64,000 bases of DNA from Pseudoclavibacter sp. RFBB5 (lineage in GTDB: Bacteria; Actinomycetota; Actinomycetes; Actinomycetales; Microbacteriaceae), in contig NZ_PSTZ01000007.1 of the NCBI RefSeq assembly GCF_002931555.1, forward strand, positions 806,001 through 870,000. Direction: 5' to 3'. Both the position numbers and the translations under genes were made by a program. Below are positions 47,832-56,942 of the stretch, piece after piece. Positions within the stretch are counted from its first letter, which is position 1; each line of letters opens with the position of its first letter. Below the pieces are notes generated by a model. The model had not been told where the DNA came from. It ran no database searches and worked only from the letters and a program-made list of their open reading frames with translations.

Positions 47832-49940
47832 ATGAGCGGCAATGACTTTGAAGGATTCGGGCGCCCGAATTGGCAGAAGCCCGAGAACGGCGACGAGCAC
47901 GCCCAGGAATCCGGGGACTCCGTTTCGGAAGACCAGACCTCTGGGCACGAAGGCTTCGGTGCGCACTTCGGCAGGCCGGCTGAGGAGCCGGACGCTCCCG
48001 CGCCCTCCGAGGATGGGCCCGGCCAGCCAGAGGTGAGCGACGGCGAGGTACCCGCGCCGGTCCAGTACGAGGCGCCCGCGGCGCCCACCTGGCCGCGTGA
48101 TGCCGAGTCAGCACCAGCCGCCGATGCAGTCGGCGAAGGCATGGAACCGGCCAGCGGCGACCAGTCTCACCCCGACGAGAACAGCACCGAGGTCCTCGGC
48201 TTCGGCGAGGGAAACGAGACCGCTGTGCTCGGTCGCGGAGACCACAACCAGACGGAGATCCTCGACTCCGGTGCGCCGGCCGCCCCGAGTTGGGAGCAGA
48301 CTCCCCCACAGGACTCGAGCACCTGGAACGACCAGGGCAGATCCGCCCCAGCTCCAACTGGCTGGGACCAGACAGCCCAGCACGACCCCAACGCCTGGAA
48401 CGACCAGAGCGCACCGGCCCAGGCTCCCGCAGCCTGGGACCAGCAGCCCTCCGCTCCGGCGTGGGGCCAGTCGGCTCCGGACGCGCAGGACGCCCAGACG
48501 ACGCAGACTCCGGCGTGGAACGCACCGGGTGCCGGCCAGGCTGGCGCGAGTCAGGCGAACGGCGGCCTCGAGGCGCCGGCGTACGGCGAGGTGAACAGCG
48601 CGCCGAGCTACGGCGGCCAGAACGAGTCGCCCGCGTTCGGCTCGACCGCCCCCGAGGCGGGTGCCGCTGCCTACGGCGCCGGCTATGGCGCGCAGCAGCA
48701 GGCAGGCGCGTGGAACGGCGCTCCGGAGAACCAGACCCCAGCCCCCTACGCTCCCGGCCAGGCACCCGGCCAGGAGTTCGGGGCACCCGCGTTCGGTGGC
48801 AACGGTGGCGGTGGCTACCAGGGCGGCGGACCGTCCGGCCCCAACGACTTCGGCAACGGAGCCCCCGCCAAGAAGCCCTGGTTCCGGAAGCCCGCGATCC
48901 TCATCCCCGCGATCATCGGCGTCGTGGTCCTGGTGGGAGCCGCCGTAGCGATCCCCGTCACCATCCACAACAACAACGTGAACCGCGGCGACGAGCTCGC
49001 GGCTGCGTTCCAGACGGACCTCGACGCGCATTACGCGGACTGGACGACCGAGAACCTCGACCTTGCCGCCAACGTCACCATCTCGGCCTCACTGGGCGAG
49101 AACACCGACTTCTTCTCGCAGTCGGCGGCCCAGATGACCGATTTCTCGACTCGCTGCGGGAACGTCGCGACGGCGGAGACGACGATCAACGATCTCGCCG
49201 GGTCCACCGTGCCCTCGCTTGCGGTCGAGGACGGTGCCGACGCCTCCGAGGCATACAAGGCCGCTCAGACCGAGAGCGACGGCCTCAGCGAGCGACGCGA
49301 CATCGTCGCGAACTTCGCTGACACGGCAAGCGCGGATGTCGCGGCGCTGCAGCAGTTCTGCGAGGCGTTCCCGAAGTACAACTCGATCTACAACACGTTC
49401 GGCACGCAGCTCGCGTCGTTCTCGTCGACGATCTTCACCATCCCGGACGGTCAGAACATCGACCTCGGCAACAACCTGTACTACCCGTGCAACGTGTCGA
49501 CGGGATGCCCGGACTACAGCAACCCGAACATCGGCACGACGATCGCCGACGGCATCAAGTCGACCTACGTCGACTTCTACCGTGGCATCGCGGACCTGGC
49601 CGCATCGGAGTGCTTCCTCGACGAGCTCGCGGACGTCTGCACGAGCTACAGCACCGAGTTCGGGAAGGCCGCGGATGCTGCGCAGGCCGCCGCCGACTCG
49701 TACCGCTCTGAGACGCTGAGCCTCACCGTCGGGGCCGTTCCGTTCGCCAACTCGTCAACGCTGTTCACCGCGATGTTCGACACGTTCGACGCGGCCGACG
49801 CGGCCGTGCAGACGGCCTGGTGGAGCGCCGACCCGTCGTCAGACGGGCAGACGGACCGTGGCTGGCAGTCGCGAAGCCTGAAGACGCTGCTCTCCGCACA
49901 CGAGAGCTCCATCGCGACGCTCGTCGAGAGCGTGCGCTAG
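47832..49940 (+). CDS. Large disordered membrane protein, 702 aa
   Basis: Residues about 1-345 are disordered, rich in Pro, Ala, Gly, Gln and Trp, with loose repeats of the WNDQ/WDQ type (TWNDQ, AWNDQ, GWDQ). One membrane helix follows (about 355-378, AILIPAIIGVVVLVGAAVAI), then a helical extracytoplasmic domain of about 320 residues with four or more Cys (CGNVAT, QQFCEAF, CNVSTGCPDY, CFLDELADVC). Actinobacteria use this plan for envelope and division proteins. Position between ssrA and smpB, near ftsEX, allows a wall or division role, but no family is recognised. Confidence 0.8.
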   Translation: MSGNDFEGFGRPNWQKPENGDEHAQESGDSVSEDQTSGHEGFGAHFGRPAEEPDAPAPSEDGPGQPEVSDGEVPAPVQYEAPAAPTWPRDAESAPAADAVGEGMEPASGDQSHPDENSTEVLGFGEGNETAVLGRGDHNQTEILDSGAPAAPSWEQTPPQDSSTWNDQGRSAPAPTGWDQTAQHDPNAWNDQSAPAQAPAAWDQQPSAPAWGQSAPDAQDAQTTQTPAWNAPGAGQAGASQANGGLEAPAYGEVNSAPSYGGQNESPAFGSTAPEAGAAAYGAGYGAQQQAGAWNGAPENQTPAPYAPGQAPGQEFGAPAFGGNGGGGYQGGGPSGPNDFGNGAPAKKPWFRKPAILIPAIIGVVVLVGAAVAIPVTIHNNNVNRGDELAAAFQTDLDAHYADWTTENLDLAANVTISASLGENTDFFSQSAAQMTDFSTRCGNVATAETTINDLAGSTVPSLAVEDGADASEAYKAAQTESDGLSERRDIVANFADTASADVAALQQFCEAFPKYNSIYNTFGTQLASFSSTIFTIPDGQNIDLGNNLYYPCNVSTGCPDYSNPNIGTTIADGIKSTYVDFYRGIADLAASECFLDELADVCTSYSTEFGKAADAAQAAADSYRSETLSLTVGAVPFANSSTLFTAMFDTFDAADAAVQTAWWSADPSSDGQTDRGWQSRSLKTLLSAHESSIATLVESVR

Positions 49941-49960
49941 CGGTTCCAAGCACACACAGC

Positions 49961-49997
49961 GATGCGGCCCCCGATCCACTGGATCGGGGGCCGCATC
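49961..49997. terminator. Perfect 17-bp bidirectional terminator hairpin
   Basis: GATGCGGCCCCCGATCC, loop ACT, GGATCGGGGGCCGCATC. It separates the convergent genes at 49940 and 50039 (smpB). Confidence 0.85.
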
Positions 49998-50038
49998 GCT
50001 ATTCGGGGCGTGCAGCGCATCGGTGCTCGAGGCGCGAT

Positions 50039-50515
50039 CTACTCCCCCATGTACTTGCGGGACGCGACGGCGCGGTCGGCCTCGCGCTTGTCCTGGCGCT
50101 CACGCAGTGCGTGGCGCTTGTCGAACTCGCGCTTGCCCTTCGCCACGGCCAGCTCGACCTTTGCACGGCCGTTGAGGAAGTAGAGCGTCAGCGGGACGAG
50201 CGTGTAGCCGCCCTCTTTGGTCTTCATGGCGAGCTTGCGGATCTGCTCCTTGTGCAGCAGCAGCTTCCGCTTGCGGCGTGGTGCGTGATTGTTCCACGTG
50301 CCCTCGAGGTACTCGGGGATGTGCACGGCGTCGAGCCACGCCTCACCGCGGTCGATGTACGCGTATCCGTCGACGAGGGAGGCGCGCCCCTGCCGGAGCG
50401 ACTTCACCTCGGTTCCGTTCAGCACGATGCCCGCTTCGAGGGTGTCCTCGATCAGGTAGTCGTGCCTGGCTCGACGGTTCGTCGCGACAGGCTTCGTCCC
50501 TTGCTCCTTCGGCAT
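50039..50515 (-). CDS. smpB: SsrA-binding protein SmpB, 158 aa
   Basis: Binds tmRNA and brings it to stalled ribosomes. Family phrases: [44 protein letters not shown]-type [20 protein letters not shown] and basic C-terminal tail. Length normal. Next to ftsX in the usual actinobacterial order. Confidence 0.97.
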   Translation of the reverse strand: MPKEQGTKPVATNRRARHDYLIEDTLEAGIVLNGTEVKSLRQGRASLVDGYAYIDRGEAWLDAVHIPEYLEGTWNNHAPRRKRKLLLHKEQIRKLAMKTKEGGYTLVPLTLYFLNGRAKVELAVAKGKREFDKRHALRERQDKREADRAVASRKYMGE

Positions 50516-50605
50516 GGCCTCTTCCTCTCTCGACGGCAGACGATGGACAGCCCGCTATCTTACGACACGGGCTGTCCATCGGTCTACCTTGCTGTTGCGT
50601 GCGGG

Positions 50606-51517
50606 TCAGACCTTGAGGTACTTGTTGATCGCGATGCGCGCGGAGACCCAGGCGAGCAGCACGCTGACGATCAGGAGGACGGGGATCGCGAGGAGCGCCT
50701 CCGGGACTCCGATGAGGGAGACGAACGGCAGCTGCCTGCCGAGGTAGCCCTGCACGAAGAAGTGCGCGATCGCGACGGTTGCTGCCGAGGCGAGCACGGC
50801 ACCGATGAGGGCCGCGACGACGCCTTCGAGGATGAAGGGCGCCTGGATGTAGCGGTTGGATGCGCCGACGAGGCGCATGATGCCGATCTCGCGGCGCCTG
50901 CTGATCGCAGACAGGCGGATCGTGGTCGCGATGAGGAGCGCCGCCGCGACGAGCATGACCACCGCGACTCCGATCGCAGACAGACTGGCGACGTTGAGGA
51001 GCTCGAAGATGCTCTCGAGGTACTGGCGCTGGTCGGTGACCGCCTCCACACCGTCGTAGTTGGAGAGCTGCTCGATGATGATGTCGGCCTGGTCGGGGTC
51101 GGTGAGCGTGATGAGGAAGCTCTCCGAGAGGAACTCGGGCTCGACGAAGGACACAATGGGGTCGCCGGCGAACTGCTGCTGGAAGTTCTCGTAGGCCTGT
51201 TCTTGGTCTTCGAACTCGTACTCACTGATGTACGGGGTGAGGACGGCGCCCTGCAGGGCCGCCTCGACGGCGTCGCGCTGGGTGTCGCTCGCCTGGCCGC
51301 CTGCGCAGTTCGGGGCGGTCGAGACGGACGAGCAGAGGTCGACGGACACCTGAGCGCGGTCGTACCAGAAGGCCTTCATGCTGCTGATCTGCTGCTGCAT
51401 GAGGATTCCGGCGCCGACGAACGTCAGGGAGACGAAGGTCACGAGCACGACGGAGATGACCATGCTCGAGTTGCGGCGAAGTCCCTGCCACATCTCGGCG
51501 AATACGCGGCCGATCAT
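50606..51517 (-). CDS. ftsX: Cell division protein FtsX, 303 aa
   Basis: Four membrane helices: one after the short N-terminal tail (about 20-40), an extracytoplasmic domain of 120 residues (with Cys in [15 protein letters not shown]), then three helices at about 185-300. With FtsE it controls wall hydrolases at the septum. ATG overlaps the ftsE stop by 4 bp. Confidence 0.96.
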   Translation of the reverse strand: MIGRVFAEMWQGLRRNSSMVISVVLVTFVSLTFVGAGILMQQQISSMKAFWYDRAQVSVDLCSSVSTAPNCAGGQASDTQRDAVEAALQGAVLTPYISEYEFEDQEQAYENFQQQFAGDPIVSFVEPEFLSESFLITLTDPDQADIIIEQLSNYDGVEAVTDQRQYLESIFELLNVASLSAIGVAVVMLVAAALLIATTIRLSAISRRREIGIMRLVGASNRYIQAPFILEGVVAALIGAVLASAATVAIAHFFVQGYLGRQLPFVSLIGVPEALLAIPVLLIVSVLLAWVSARIAINKYLKV

Positions 51518-52356
51518 TTGACGTCTCCAGAGTTCTTCGTGGTCTTCTCGCCGGCGACGCGCGAGGCGATCGAGTCGGCGATGGATGTGGGGGCTTGCGA
51601 CGCGACCTGAGCTTCGGCGTCGTCGTTCTGCTCGAGCTGGTTGGCGGTCTCCGCTTCGGTGAGCGGCACGATGCCCGGCTGGTAGACGCCATCGGACTCG
51701 TCGCGCATGATGACGCCGCCGTCGAGCTCGATGACGCGCCTGCGCTCCTCGTCGACGATCGAGACGTCGTGCGTGGCCATGACGACGGTGGTGCCGTTCG
51801 CGTTGATGCGGGTGAGGAGGCGCATGATGCCTCGGCTCGTGACGGGGTCGAGGTTTCCGGTCGGCTCGTCCGCGAGGAGGATGTCCGGCTTGTTGACGAC
51901 GGCGCGGGCGATCGCGACGCGCTGCTGCTCGCCGCCGGAGAGTTCGTGGGGGAAGCGGTTCGCCTTGTCGCCGAGGCCCACGGTCTCGAGGACATCGGGG
52001 ACGGCTTTCGCGACGTGGCCACGGGACTTGCCGAGCGCTTCGAGCGCGTAGGCGACGTTCTCGAACACGGTCTTGCCTGCGAGGAGGCGGAAGTCCTGGA
52101 ACACCATGCCGATGCTGCGTCGGTAGTACGGCACCTTGCGGTTGGAGATGCGGCGCAGGTCCTGGCCGAGCACGTGCACCTGTCCGCGGCTCGGGGCGTC
52201 CTCGCGGAGGATGAGGCGGAGGACGCTGGATTTTCCGGACCCGGAGGGGCCGACGAGGAACACGAACTCACCGCGCAGCACCTCGAAGGTGATGTCGTCG
52301 AGTGCGGGGGCGGCGGTGCCAGGGTAGACCTTGGCGACGTTATCGAATCTGATCAT
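51514..52356 (-). CDS. ftsE: Cell division ATP-binding protein FtsE, 280 aa
   Basis: Walker [10 protein letters not shown], signature [14 protein letters not shown], Walker [13 protein letters not shown] and H-loop THD. The C-terminal 55 residues beyond the usual FtsE length are acidic and disordered. Forms the FtsEX complex. Confidence 0.96.
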   Translation of the reverse strand: MIRFDNVAKVYPGTAAPALDDITFEVLRGEFVFLVGPSGSGKSSVLRLILREDAPSRGQVHVLGQDLRRISNRKVPYYRRSIGMVFQDFRLLAGKTVFENVAYALEALGKSRGHVAKAVPDVLETVGLGDKANRFPHELSGGEQQRVAIARAVVNKPDILLADEPTGNLDPVTSRGIMRLLTRINANGTTVVMATHDVSIVDEERRRVIELDGGVIMRDESDGVYQPGIVPLTEAETANQLEQNDDAEAQVASQAPTSIADSIASRVAGEKTTKNSGDVK

Positions 52357-52463
52357 GGCGCTAACAGGGTAGGCACCGGAGTGGCCGCAGCCCGGCGCGA
52401 CATGCAGAACACGCCAGACGTGGGTGTCCCGGCTCGATGCTCCCTGGCGCCTTCTTCGTGTTC

Positions 52464-53579
52464 CTAGGCGGCGTCGGCTTCGCCGCGCTTGCGCCAGCGG
52501 ATGCCGGCGGCGATGAACGCGTCGATGTCGCCGTCGAAGACCTTGTCGGTGTTGCCGGTCTCGTGCTGGCTGCGGAGGTCCTTGACCATCTTGTATGGCG
52601 CGAGGACGTAGGAGCGCATCTGGTCACCCCAGCTTGCGGTGATGTTGCCCGCGAGCTCCTTCTTCTGCGCGTTCTCCTCTTCGCGGCGGAGCAGGAGGAG
52701 GCGTGACTGGAGGACGCGGAGTGCGGCGGCGCGGTTCTGGATCTGGCTCTTCTCGTTCTGGCAGCTCACGACGATCCCGGTTGGGAGGTGCGTGATGCGG
52801 ACGGCCGAGTCGGTCGTGTTGACGGACTGCCCGCCCGGACCGGAGGAGCGGAAGACGTCCACGCGCATGTCGTTGTCTGGGATCTCGATCGACTCGGTCT
52901 GCTCGATGAGCGGGACGACCTCGACGGCGGCGAAGCTCGTCTCGCGGCTTCCGGCTGAGTTGAAGGGGCTCATGCGCACGAGCCGGTGCGTGCCGGCTTC
53001 GACGGAGAGGGTGCCGAAGGCGTATGGGCTGTCGATCTCGATGGTGGCCGACTTGATGCCGGCCTGCTCAGCGTAGCTGGTGTCGAGGACGGAGACCTTG
53101 TAGCTGTGCTGCTCGGCCCAGCGGAGGTACATGCGGAGGAGCATCTCGGCGAAGTCGGAGGCGTCGACGCCGCCGGCGCCGGCGCGGATCGTGATGACCG
53201 CGGGGCGCGGGTCGAATTCGCCGTCGAGCAGCGTCTGGACCTCGAGGTTGCCGATGACCTTGGTGATCGACTTGAGCTCGGCGCGGGCTTCCTCGGCCGT
53301 GTCCTCGTCTTCCATCTCGACGGCCATCTGCGCGAGCACTTCGAGGTCGTCGAGGCGTCGCTCGATCTCGTCGAGGCGCTTGAGATCTGCCTGCGCGTGG
53401 CTGAGTGCCGAGGTGACCTTCTGCGCGTTCTCGGTGTCGTTCCAGAGGTCGGGGACGGATGCTGCGGCTTCGAGCTCCACCACCTTCGCGCGGAGCTTGT
53501 CGGGGTTGAGCACGGCGCTGATGTCTCCGAAGGTGCTGCGCAGGGCGGCGATCTCCGAAGCGAGGTCAAGGTTGATCAT
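52464..53579 (-). CDS. prfB: Peptide chain release factor 2
   Basis: Ends translation at UGA and UAA. Contains the GGQ loop ([20 protein letters not shown]) and the stop-reading domain. The in-frame start and full length (371 aa) show no programmed frameshift, as is common in actinobacteria. Strong SD-like GGGGGATC before ATG. Confidence 0.97.
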   Translation of the reverse strand: MINLDLASEIAALRSTFGDISAVLNPDKLRAKVVELEAAASVPDLWNDTENAQKVTSALSHAQADLKRLDEIERRLDDLEVLAQMAVEMEDEDTAEEARAELKSITKVIGNLEVQTLLDGEFDPRPAVITIRAGAGGVDASDFAEMLLRMYLRWAEQHSYKVSVLDTSYAEQAGIKSATIEIDSPYAFGTLSVEAGTHRLVRMSPFNSAGSRETSFAAVEVVPLIEQTESIEIPDNDMRVDVFRSSGPGGQSVNTTDSAVRITHLPTGIVVSCQNEKSQIQNRAAALRVLQSRLLLLRREEENAQKKELAGNITASWGDQMRSYVLAPYKMVKDLRSQHETGNTDKVFDGDIDAFIAAGIRWRKRGEADAA

Positions 53580-53633
53580 GATCCCCCAAGACTAGCCGCC
53601 AGGGCTGGGCGGCGCTGTTGGGCGCGCGTGGCG

Positions 53634-54101
53634 TCAGGAGAGCACCACCCTGGCGTCACTGGAGACGGTGATCTCGAGCCCGGATGGGAGCAGCGCATGG
53701 GTGAGGGGCGGGGTCCAGTGGCCGGTGATGACGACGGCGGCCGTGACGCCGTCTGGCGTCGTCGCGGAGACGAGCGCAACGCTGTCCGGGGTCGCCCCGG
53801 CGAGGTCCTCGAGCGTCGCGAGGGCGCGTTCGTGCACCTTCGTGGGGTCGAGGACCGGCTGCAGCTCAGCATCGACGAAGGCGACGTCCGCCGCCGCGAA
53901 GCTCTCCGAGGCGGAGAGCGCCACCGCGTCCGCGATCGTGAGGAGTCGCTTGCGCTCGATGGACAGCGACGTGGCGGCGACCAGCACGTAGGCGGCGGTG
54001 AGCCCGATCACGAGGAAGACCAGGATGAGCGGGAGCACGCTGCCGCGCTCGCCGTGCATCCGGCGCAGGCTGTCGCGCAGTCGTGCCCGAGCGCCCGTCA
54101 C
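53634..54101 (-). CDS. TadE/Rv3654c-like membrane protein, 155 aa
   Basis: GTG overlaps the preceding stop. N-terminal basic stretch then GERGSVLPLILVFLVIGLTA, one helix of the prepilin type but lacking Glu at +5. The rest is an extracytoplasmic domain. Matches the Rv3654c family, found in Tad-like clusters of actinobacteria. Confidence 0.8.
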   Translation of the reverse strand: MTGARARLRDSLRRMHGERGSVLPLILVFLVIGLTAAYVLVAATSLSIERKRLLTIADAVALSASESFAAADVAFVDAELQPVLDPTKVHERALATLEDLAGATPDSVALVSATTPDGVTAAVVITGHWTPPLTHALLPSGLEITVSSDARVVLS

Positions 54102-54535
54102 GAGGAGAGCCCGAACCTGGTGACGGCGAACGAGGCCGTGGCGCTGGTCGGGATGGACAGCGGAGCTGCTTCCCCGGTCAGGTTCGGCGCGAACGGCAGG
54201 GGCACGTCGATCGTGACGGTGACGGAGACGACGGCACCCGCTGCCTGGCAGGCACCGGCCGTGCTGCTGCATTCGACGTGCTGTGCGACGGTGCCGGCCT
54301 CGAAGCCGTGGTCGGCAGCGGCGAGGTCGATCGCCGCCGCGGCGAGCGCCTGCGTCTCGACCGACTCGGGGTCGGACGCCAGCAGACGTGCCGCGCTTCT
54401 CGCCGCCGACTCTCCGGCGATGCTCGCGCCCTGCAGCGCGGAGAGGGTGAGCATGAGGTAGGCGAGTGGCACGATCAGCAGTGTGCCGAGTGTCAGGAAC
54501 TCGAGCGAGGCCGACCCGCGATCGTCACTCGGCAT
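54098..54535 (-). CDS. TadE-like pseudopilin, 145 aa
   Basis: MPSDDRGSASLEFLTLGTLL: prepilin site G-SASLEF with Glu+5, and one helix. Extracytoplasmic part has Cys in ECSSTAGACQ. ATG 54535 is chosen for AGGAG upstream; overlaps the preceding gene by 11 bp. Confidence 0.85.
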   Translation of the reverse strand: MPSDDRGSASLEFLTLGTLLIVPLAYLMLTLSALQGASIAGESAARSAARLLASDPESVETQALAAAAIDLAAADHGFEAGTVAQHVECSSTAGACQAAGAVVSVTVTIDVPLPFAPNLTGEAAPLSIPTSATASFAVTRFGLSS

Positions 54536-54950
54536 CCAGCGTCTCCTGCGGGGCATGTCCGGTCACCTCCAGCGCGTCCGGCAGCCCGAGGAGGCCGATG
54601 AGCGGAAGCGGCGAGCGCACGGTGACGGCGACGACGGGCGCTCCGTTGAGTTGTGTCGTGCTTGCTGTGACGTTCTCTGCGTAGCCCGCGCCGAGGCTGA
54701 GGGTGATGAGCTCGGCTGCTCGCGCTTCGCCCGCGTTGAGGTCGGCACCGAAGAGTCCCGCATGCCTCGCGCCCTCTCCTGCCGCATCGAGGAGCGTTGT
54801 GCGCACGTGCAACGCGAAGCCGATCTGCAGGACCGTGACGGTGAGCAGCACGAGCATCGCCGAGACCATGACCCACTCGGCGACCGCCGACCCCCGGTCG
54901 TCTCGGATCATGGGTCGGCGTGAGCGGACCGGCTTGTCAGCTGAAGTCAC
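54525..54950 (-). CDS. TadE-like pseudopilin, 141 aa
   Basis: IRDDRGSAVAEWVMVSAMLV: prepilin-type G-SAVAEW with Glu+5, one helix, then an extracytoplasmic domain. GTG 54950 overlaps the upstream gene. Minor pilin of the Tad machinery. Confidence 0.85.
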   Translation of the reverse strand: MTSADKPVRSRRPMIRDDRGSAVAEWVMVSAMLVLLTVTVLQIGFALHVRTTLLDAAGEGARHAGLFGADLNAGEARAAELITLSLGAGYAENVTASTTQLNGAPVVAVTVRSPLPLIGLLGLPDALEVTGHAPQETLDAE

Positions 54951-55113
54951 TGACTCGCGTGATGGCGTTCTCGAACACGTTGACGAGGAGGTCGCCGGCG
55001 ACGGTCCAGAGAAGGATGACGATTCCGGCGGACATGATCGTGATCAAGACCCAGCCGGGGACGTCTCCGCGTTCGGAGGCGGCTCTAGTTCGGAGTGCGT
55101 GCAGGAACTGCAT
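54937..55113 (-). CDS. Flp-pilin-position small membrane protein, 58 aa
   Basis: SERGDVPGWVLITIMSAGIV then ILLWTVAGDLLVNVF: one helix and short tail, at the place of the major Flp pilin. The processing block RGDVPGW has no Glu at +5, unlike classical Flp. It is short enough to be missed by routine gene calls. ATG 55113 after AAAGG. Confidence 0.8.
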   Translation of the reverse strand: MQFLHALRTRAASERGDVPGWVLITIMSAGIVILLWTVAGDLLVNVFENAITRVSDFS

Positions 55114-55136
55114 GGTCGTGCCTTTCGGGTGGGGCT

Positions 55137-56075
55137 CTAGAAGCTCGTGCGGAGCACGAAGACTGCCGGGTAGAGCGCGAACAGGATGGTGGTGGGCAGG
55201 ATGAGGAAGATCAGCGGGACGAGCATCTGCACTTCTTTCCGCCCCGCCGCTTCGAGGAGCTCACGCTTCCCGAGCTCTCGGGCGTCGCTTGCCTGAGCGC
55301 GGAGCACATCGACGAGGGGCGCGCCGCGTTCCAGTGCGGAGATCATGTGCTCGACGCAGCGGTCGAGCGGCAGGTACTTGACGCCCCTGGTCATCTCGTG
55401 GAGCGCGTCGGCGAGCGAGACGCCCGTGTTCACGTGGTGGACGACGCGTGCGAATTCCTTGGCCAGTTCGCCGGTGCTGACGCTCGCGACGCGCCTGAGG
55501 CTGTCGAAGACTCCCTCGCCGGCCGAGATGCTGAGGGAGAGGAACTCGATCACGGTCGGGAACTCGCTGGCCACCTGTCGATGCCGGCGGTGCGCTGCAC
55601 GCCCGAGGACCTGGTCGCGGGCGAAGATTCCGACGCCGCCGAGGAGGAGGGGAAGCAGGACCTGAGCGATGACCGGCATCCCTCGGGTCACGCCGAGCAT
55701 CACTGCGGCGGCGAGTCCGATTCCTGCGGCGATCAGCCCCCAGGTGAGCTGTTCGGCTCGGAAGCGTTCGACGCTGGCGGAGGAGCCGCTTTGGCGAAGC
55801 TGGCCGATGATGCGGTCGTTGCCGCCGAGGACTTCGCCGAGCAGTGCGCGCCCCTTCGCCATGAGCGGGGCGGCGAGGGTGCCGAGGACGGGGAGCGGGT
55901 CGGTCGCGGTCTTCTGCACGTCGGCGCGAGCGGCTGCCGACACGTCGAGGAGGTGCGGTGCGAGGCGTTCGGCGAGATTCGGTCTGGAGAGTCGGGGCAC
56001 GGCGGCGAGCATCGTCCAGAGGCCGATGCCCAGACCGAGTCCGCAGAGGACGGCCCAGCCGAGAGTCTCGTTCAT
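55137..56075 (-). CDS. tadC: Tad secretion membrane protein TadC, 312 aa
   Basis: GspF-type inner membrane platform protein with helices at both ends and a cytoplasmic GspF domain (ASEFPTVIEFLSLSISAGEG, LADALHEMTRGVKYLPLDRC). ATG 56075 overlaps the tadB stop as ATGA. Works with TadB as platform for pilus assembly. Confidence 0.9.
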   Translation of the reverse strand: MNETLGWAVLCGLGLGIGLWTMLAAVPRLSRPNLAERLAPHLLDVSAAARADVQKTATDPLPVLGTLAAPLMAKGRALLGEVLGGNDRIIGQLRQSGSSASVERFRAEQLTWGLIAAGIGLAAAVMLGVTRGMPVIAQVLLPLLLGGVGIFARDQVLGRAAHRRHRQVASEFPTVIEFLSLSISAGEGVFDSLRRVASVSTGELAKEFARVVHHVNTGVSLADALHEMTRGVKYLPLDRCVEHMISALERGAPLVDVLRAQASDARELGKRELLEAAGRKEVQMLVPLIFLILPTTILFALYPAVFVLRTSF

Positions 56076-56942
56076 GCGAACCACCTGCGGTCGTCCTTCA
56101 GCTTCGCGATCCGGAGCATCACGAGGTAGGCGAGGACTGTCGTCCCGAGGCCGATGAGGATGACGACGGCGCCTTCGTAGCTGTTGAATGCGGCGGCGGC
56201 CTCCGGCCGCGTGCCCAGCATGAGCAGGACGATCCAGGGTGCGGCGGATCCGAGCTTGGCGGCGTTCATGACCCAGGACTGCTTCGCCTCGACTTCGTGG
56301 CGCACCGCTTGCTCCTCACGGAGGTAGCTGCCGAGGCTCTTGAGCACCGTGGGGAGTTCGGCACCGCCGACGTCCCTGGACATGCGGAGTGTTTCGAGGA
56401 TGCGGTCGGCGGTTGGGTCTGCGAGCCGTTCCTTGAGGTCGTCCAGCGCGACCCGGAAGCTTCCCGTGAGGCGGTACTGCCTCGTGAAGGCGGCGAAGTC
56501 CTCTCGTAGCACGGTCGGGCCAGACTCCGCGAGGCTCGCGACTCCCTCCGGCAGGGCGACGCCGGACCGGACGGAAGCGACGAGATGGTCGATGACATCC
56601 GGCCAGACGAGACGGTTGCGGCTGCGCCGCTGCACGGAACGCATTCGGACGATCAGGAAAGGACCGGCGCAGCCCGCCAGGAAGGCCAGCACAGCAACAG
56701 CGAACACACCGGTGAGCGCGAGTCCGGCGGCGCCGAGCGTGAGGCCGAGGACAACGGCGGCGCCCGCGAACACGGCCACCGGAACACGTTCGAAGCCTGC
56801 GCGCCTCAAGTCTGCGCGGAAGTCGTCGATGCGGGAGCCACGGACCTCGACGCGCTCGGCGCTCGGCGCTCGGGGGCCAGAGCCACGCACTCACGATGCT
56901 GGAGACACCCGCTCCCATGACGAGCGCGAGCAGCACGTTCAC
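56072..56942 (-). pseudogene. tadB: TadB, frame broken at a 7-bp tandem repeat (possibly phase variable)
   Basis: The natural start is GTG 56942, overlapping the tadA stop as GTGA, giving the N-terminal helix VNVLLALVMGAGVSSIVSAW. The frame then enters three copies of a 7-bp unit (56852-56872) and leaves in the wrong frame. The rest of TadB (APSAERVEVRGSRIDDFRAD... to the end, with GspF domain and C-terminal helices) is intact in the frame open from 56890 to 56072. Removing one unit joins both parts exactly (WPPSAERVEV). As it stands, only a protein without helix 1 could be made from GTG 56890, which has no ribosome site. Slippage switch or assembly error are both possible. Confidence 0.85.
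56852..56872 (-). repeat. Three perfect tandem copies of a 7-bp unit in tadB
   Basis: GCGCTCG x3 on the plus strand (CGAGCGC on the coding strand). Because 7 is not a multiple of three, each gain or loss changes the reading frame; two or five copies keep tadB in frame. Confidence 0.95.

Noticed and set aside
52464-53579. Programmed frameshift in prfB
   Set aside because: The gene is open from ATG to stop in one frame; no internal UGA as in E. coli.
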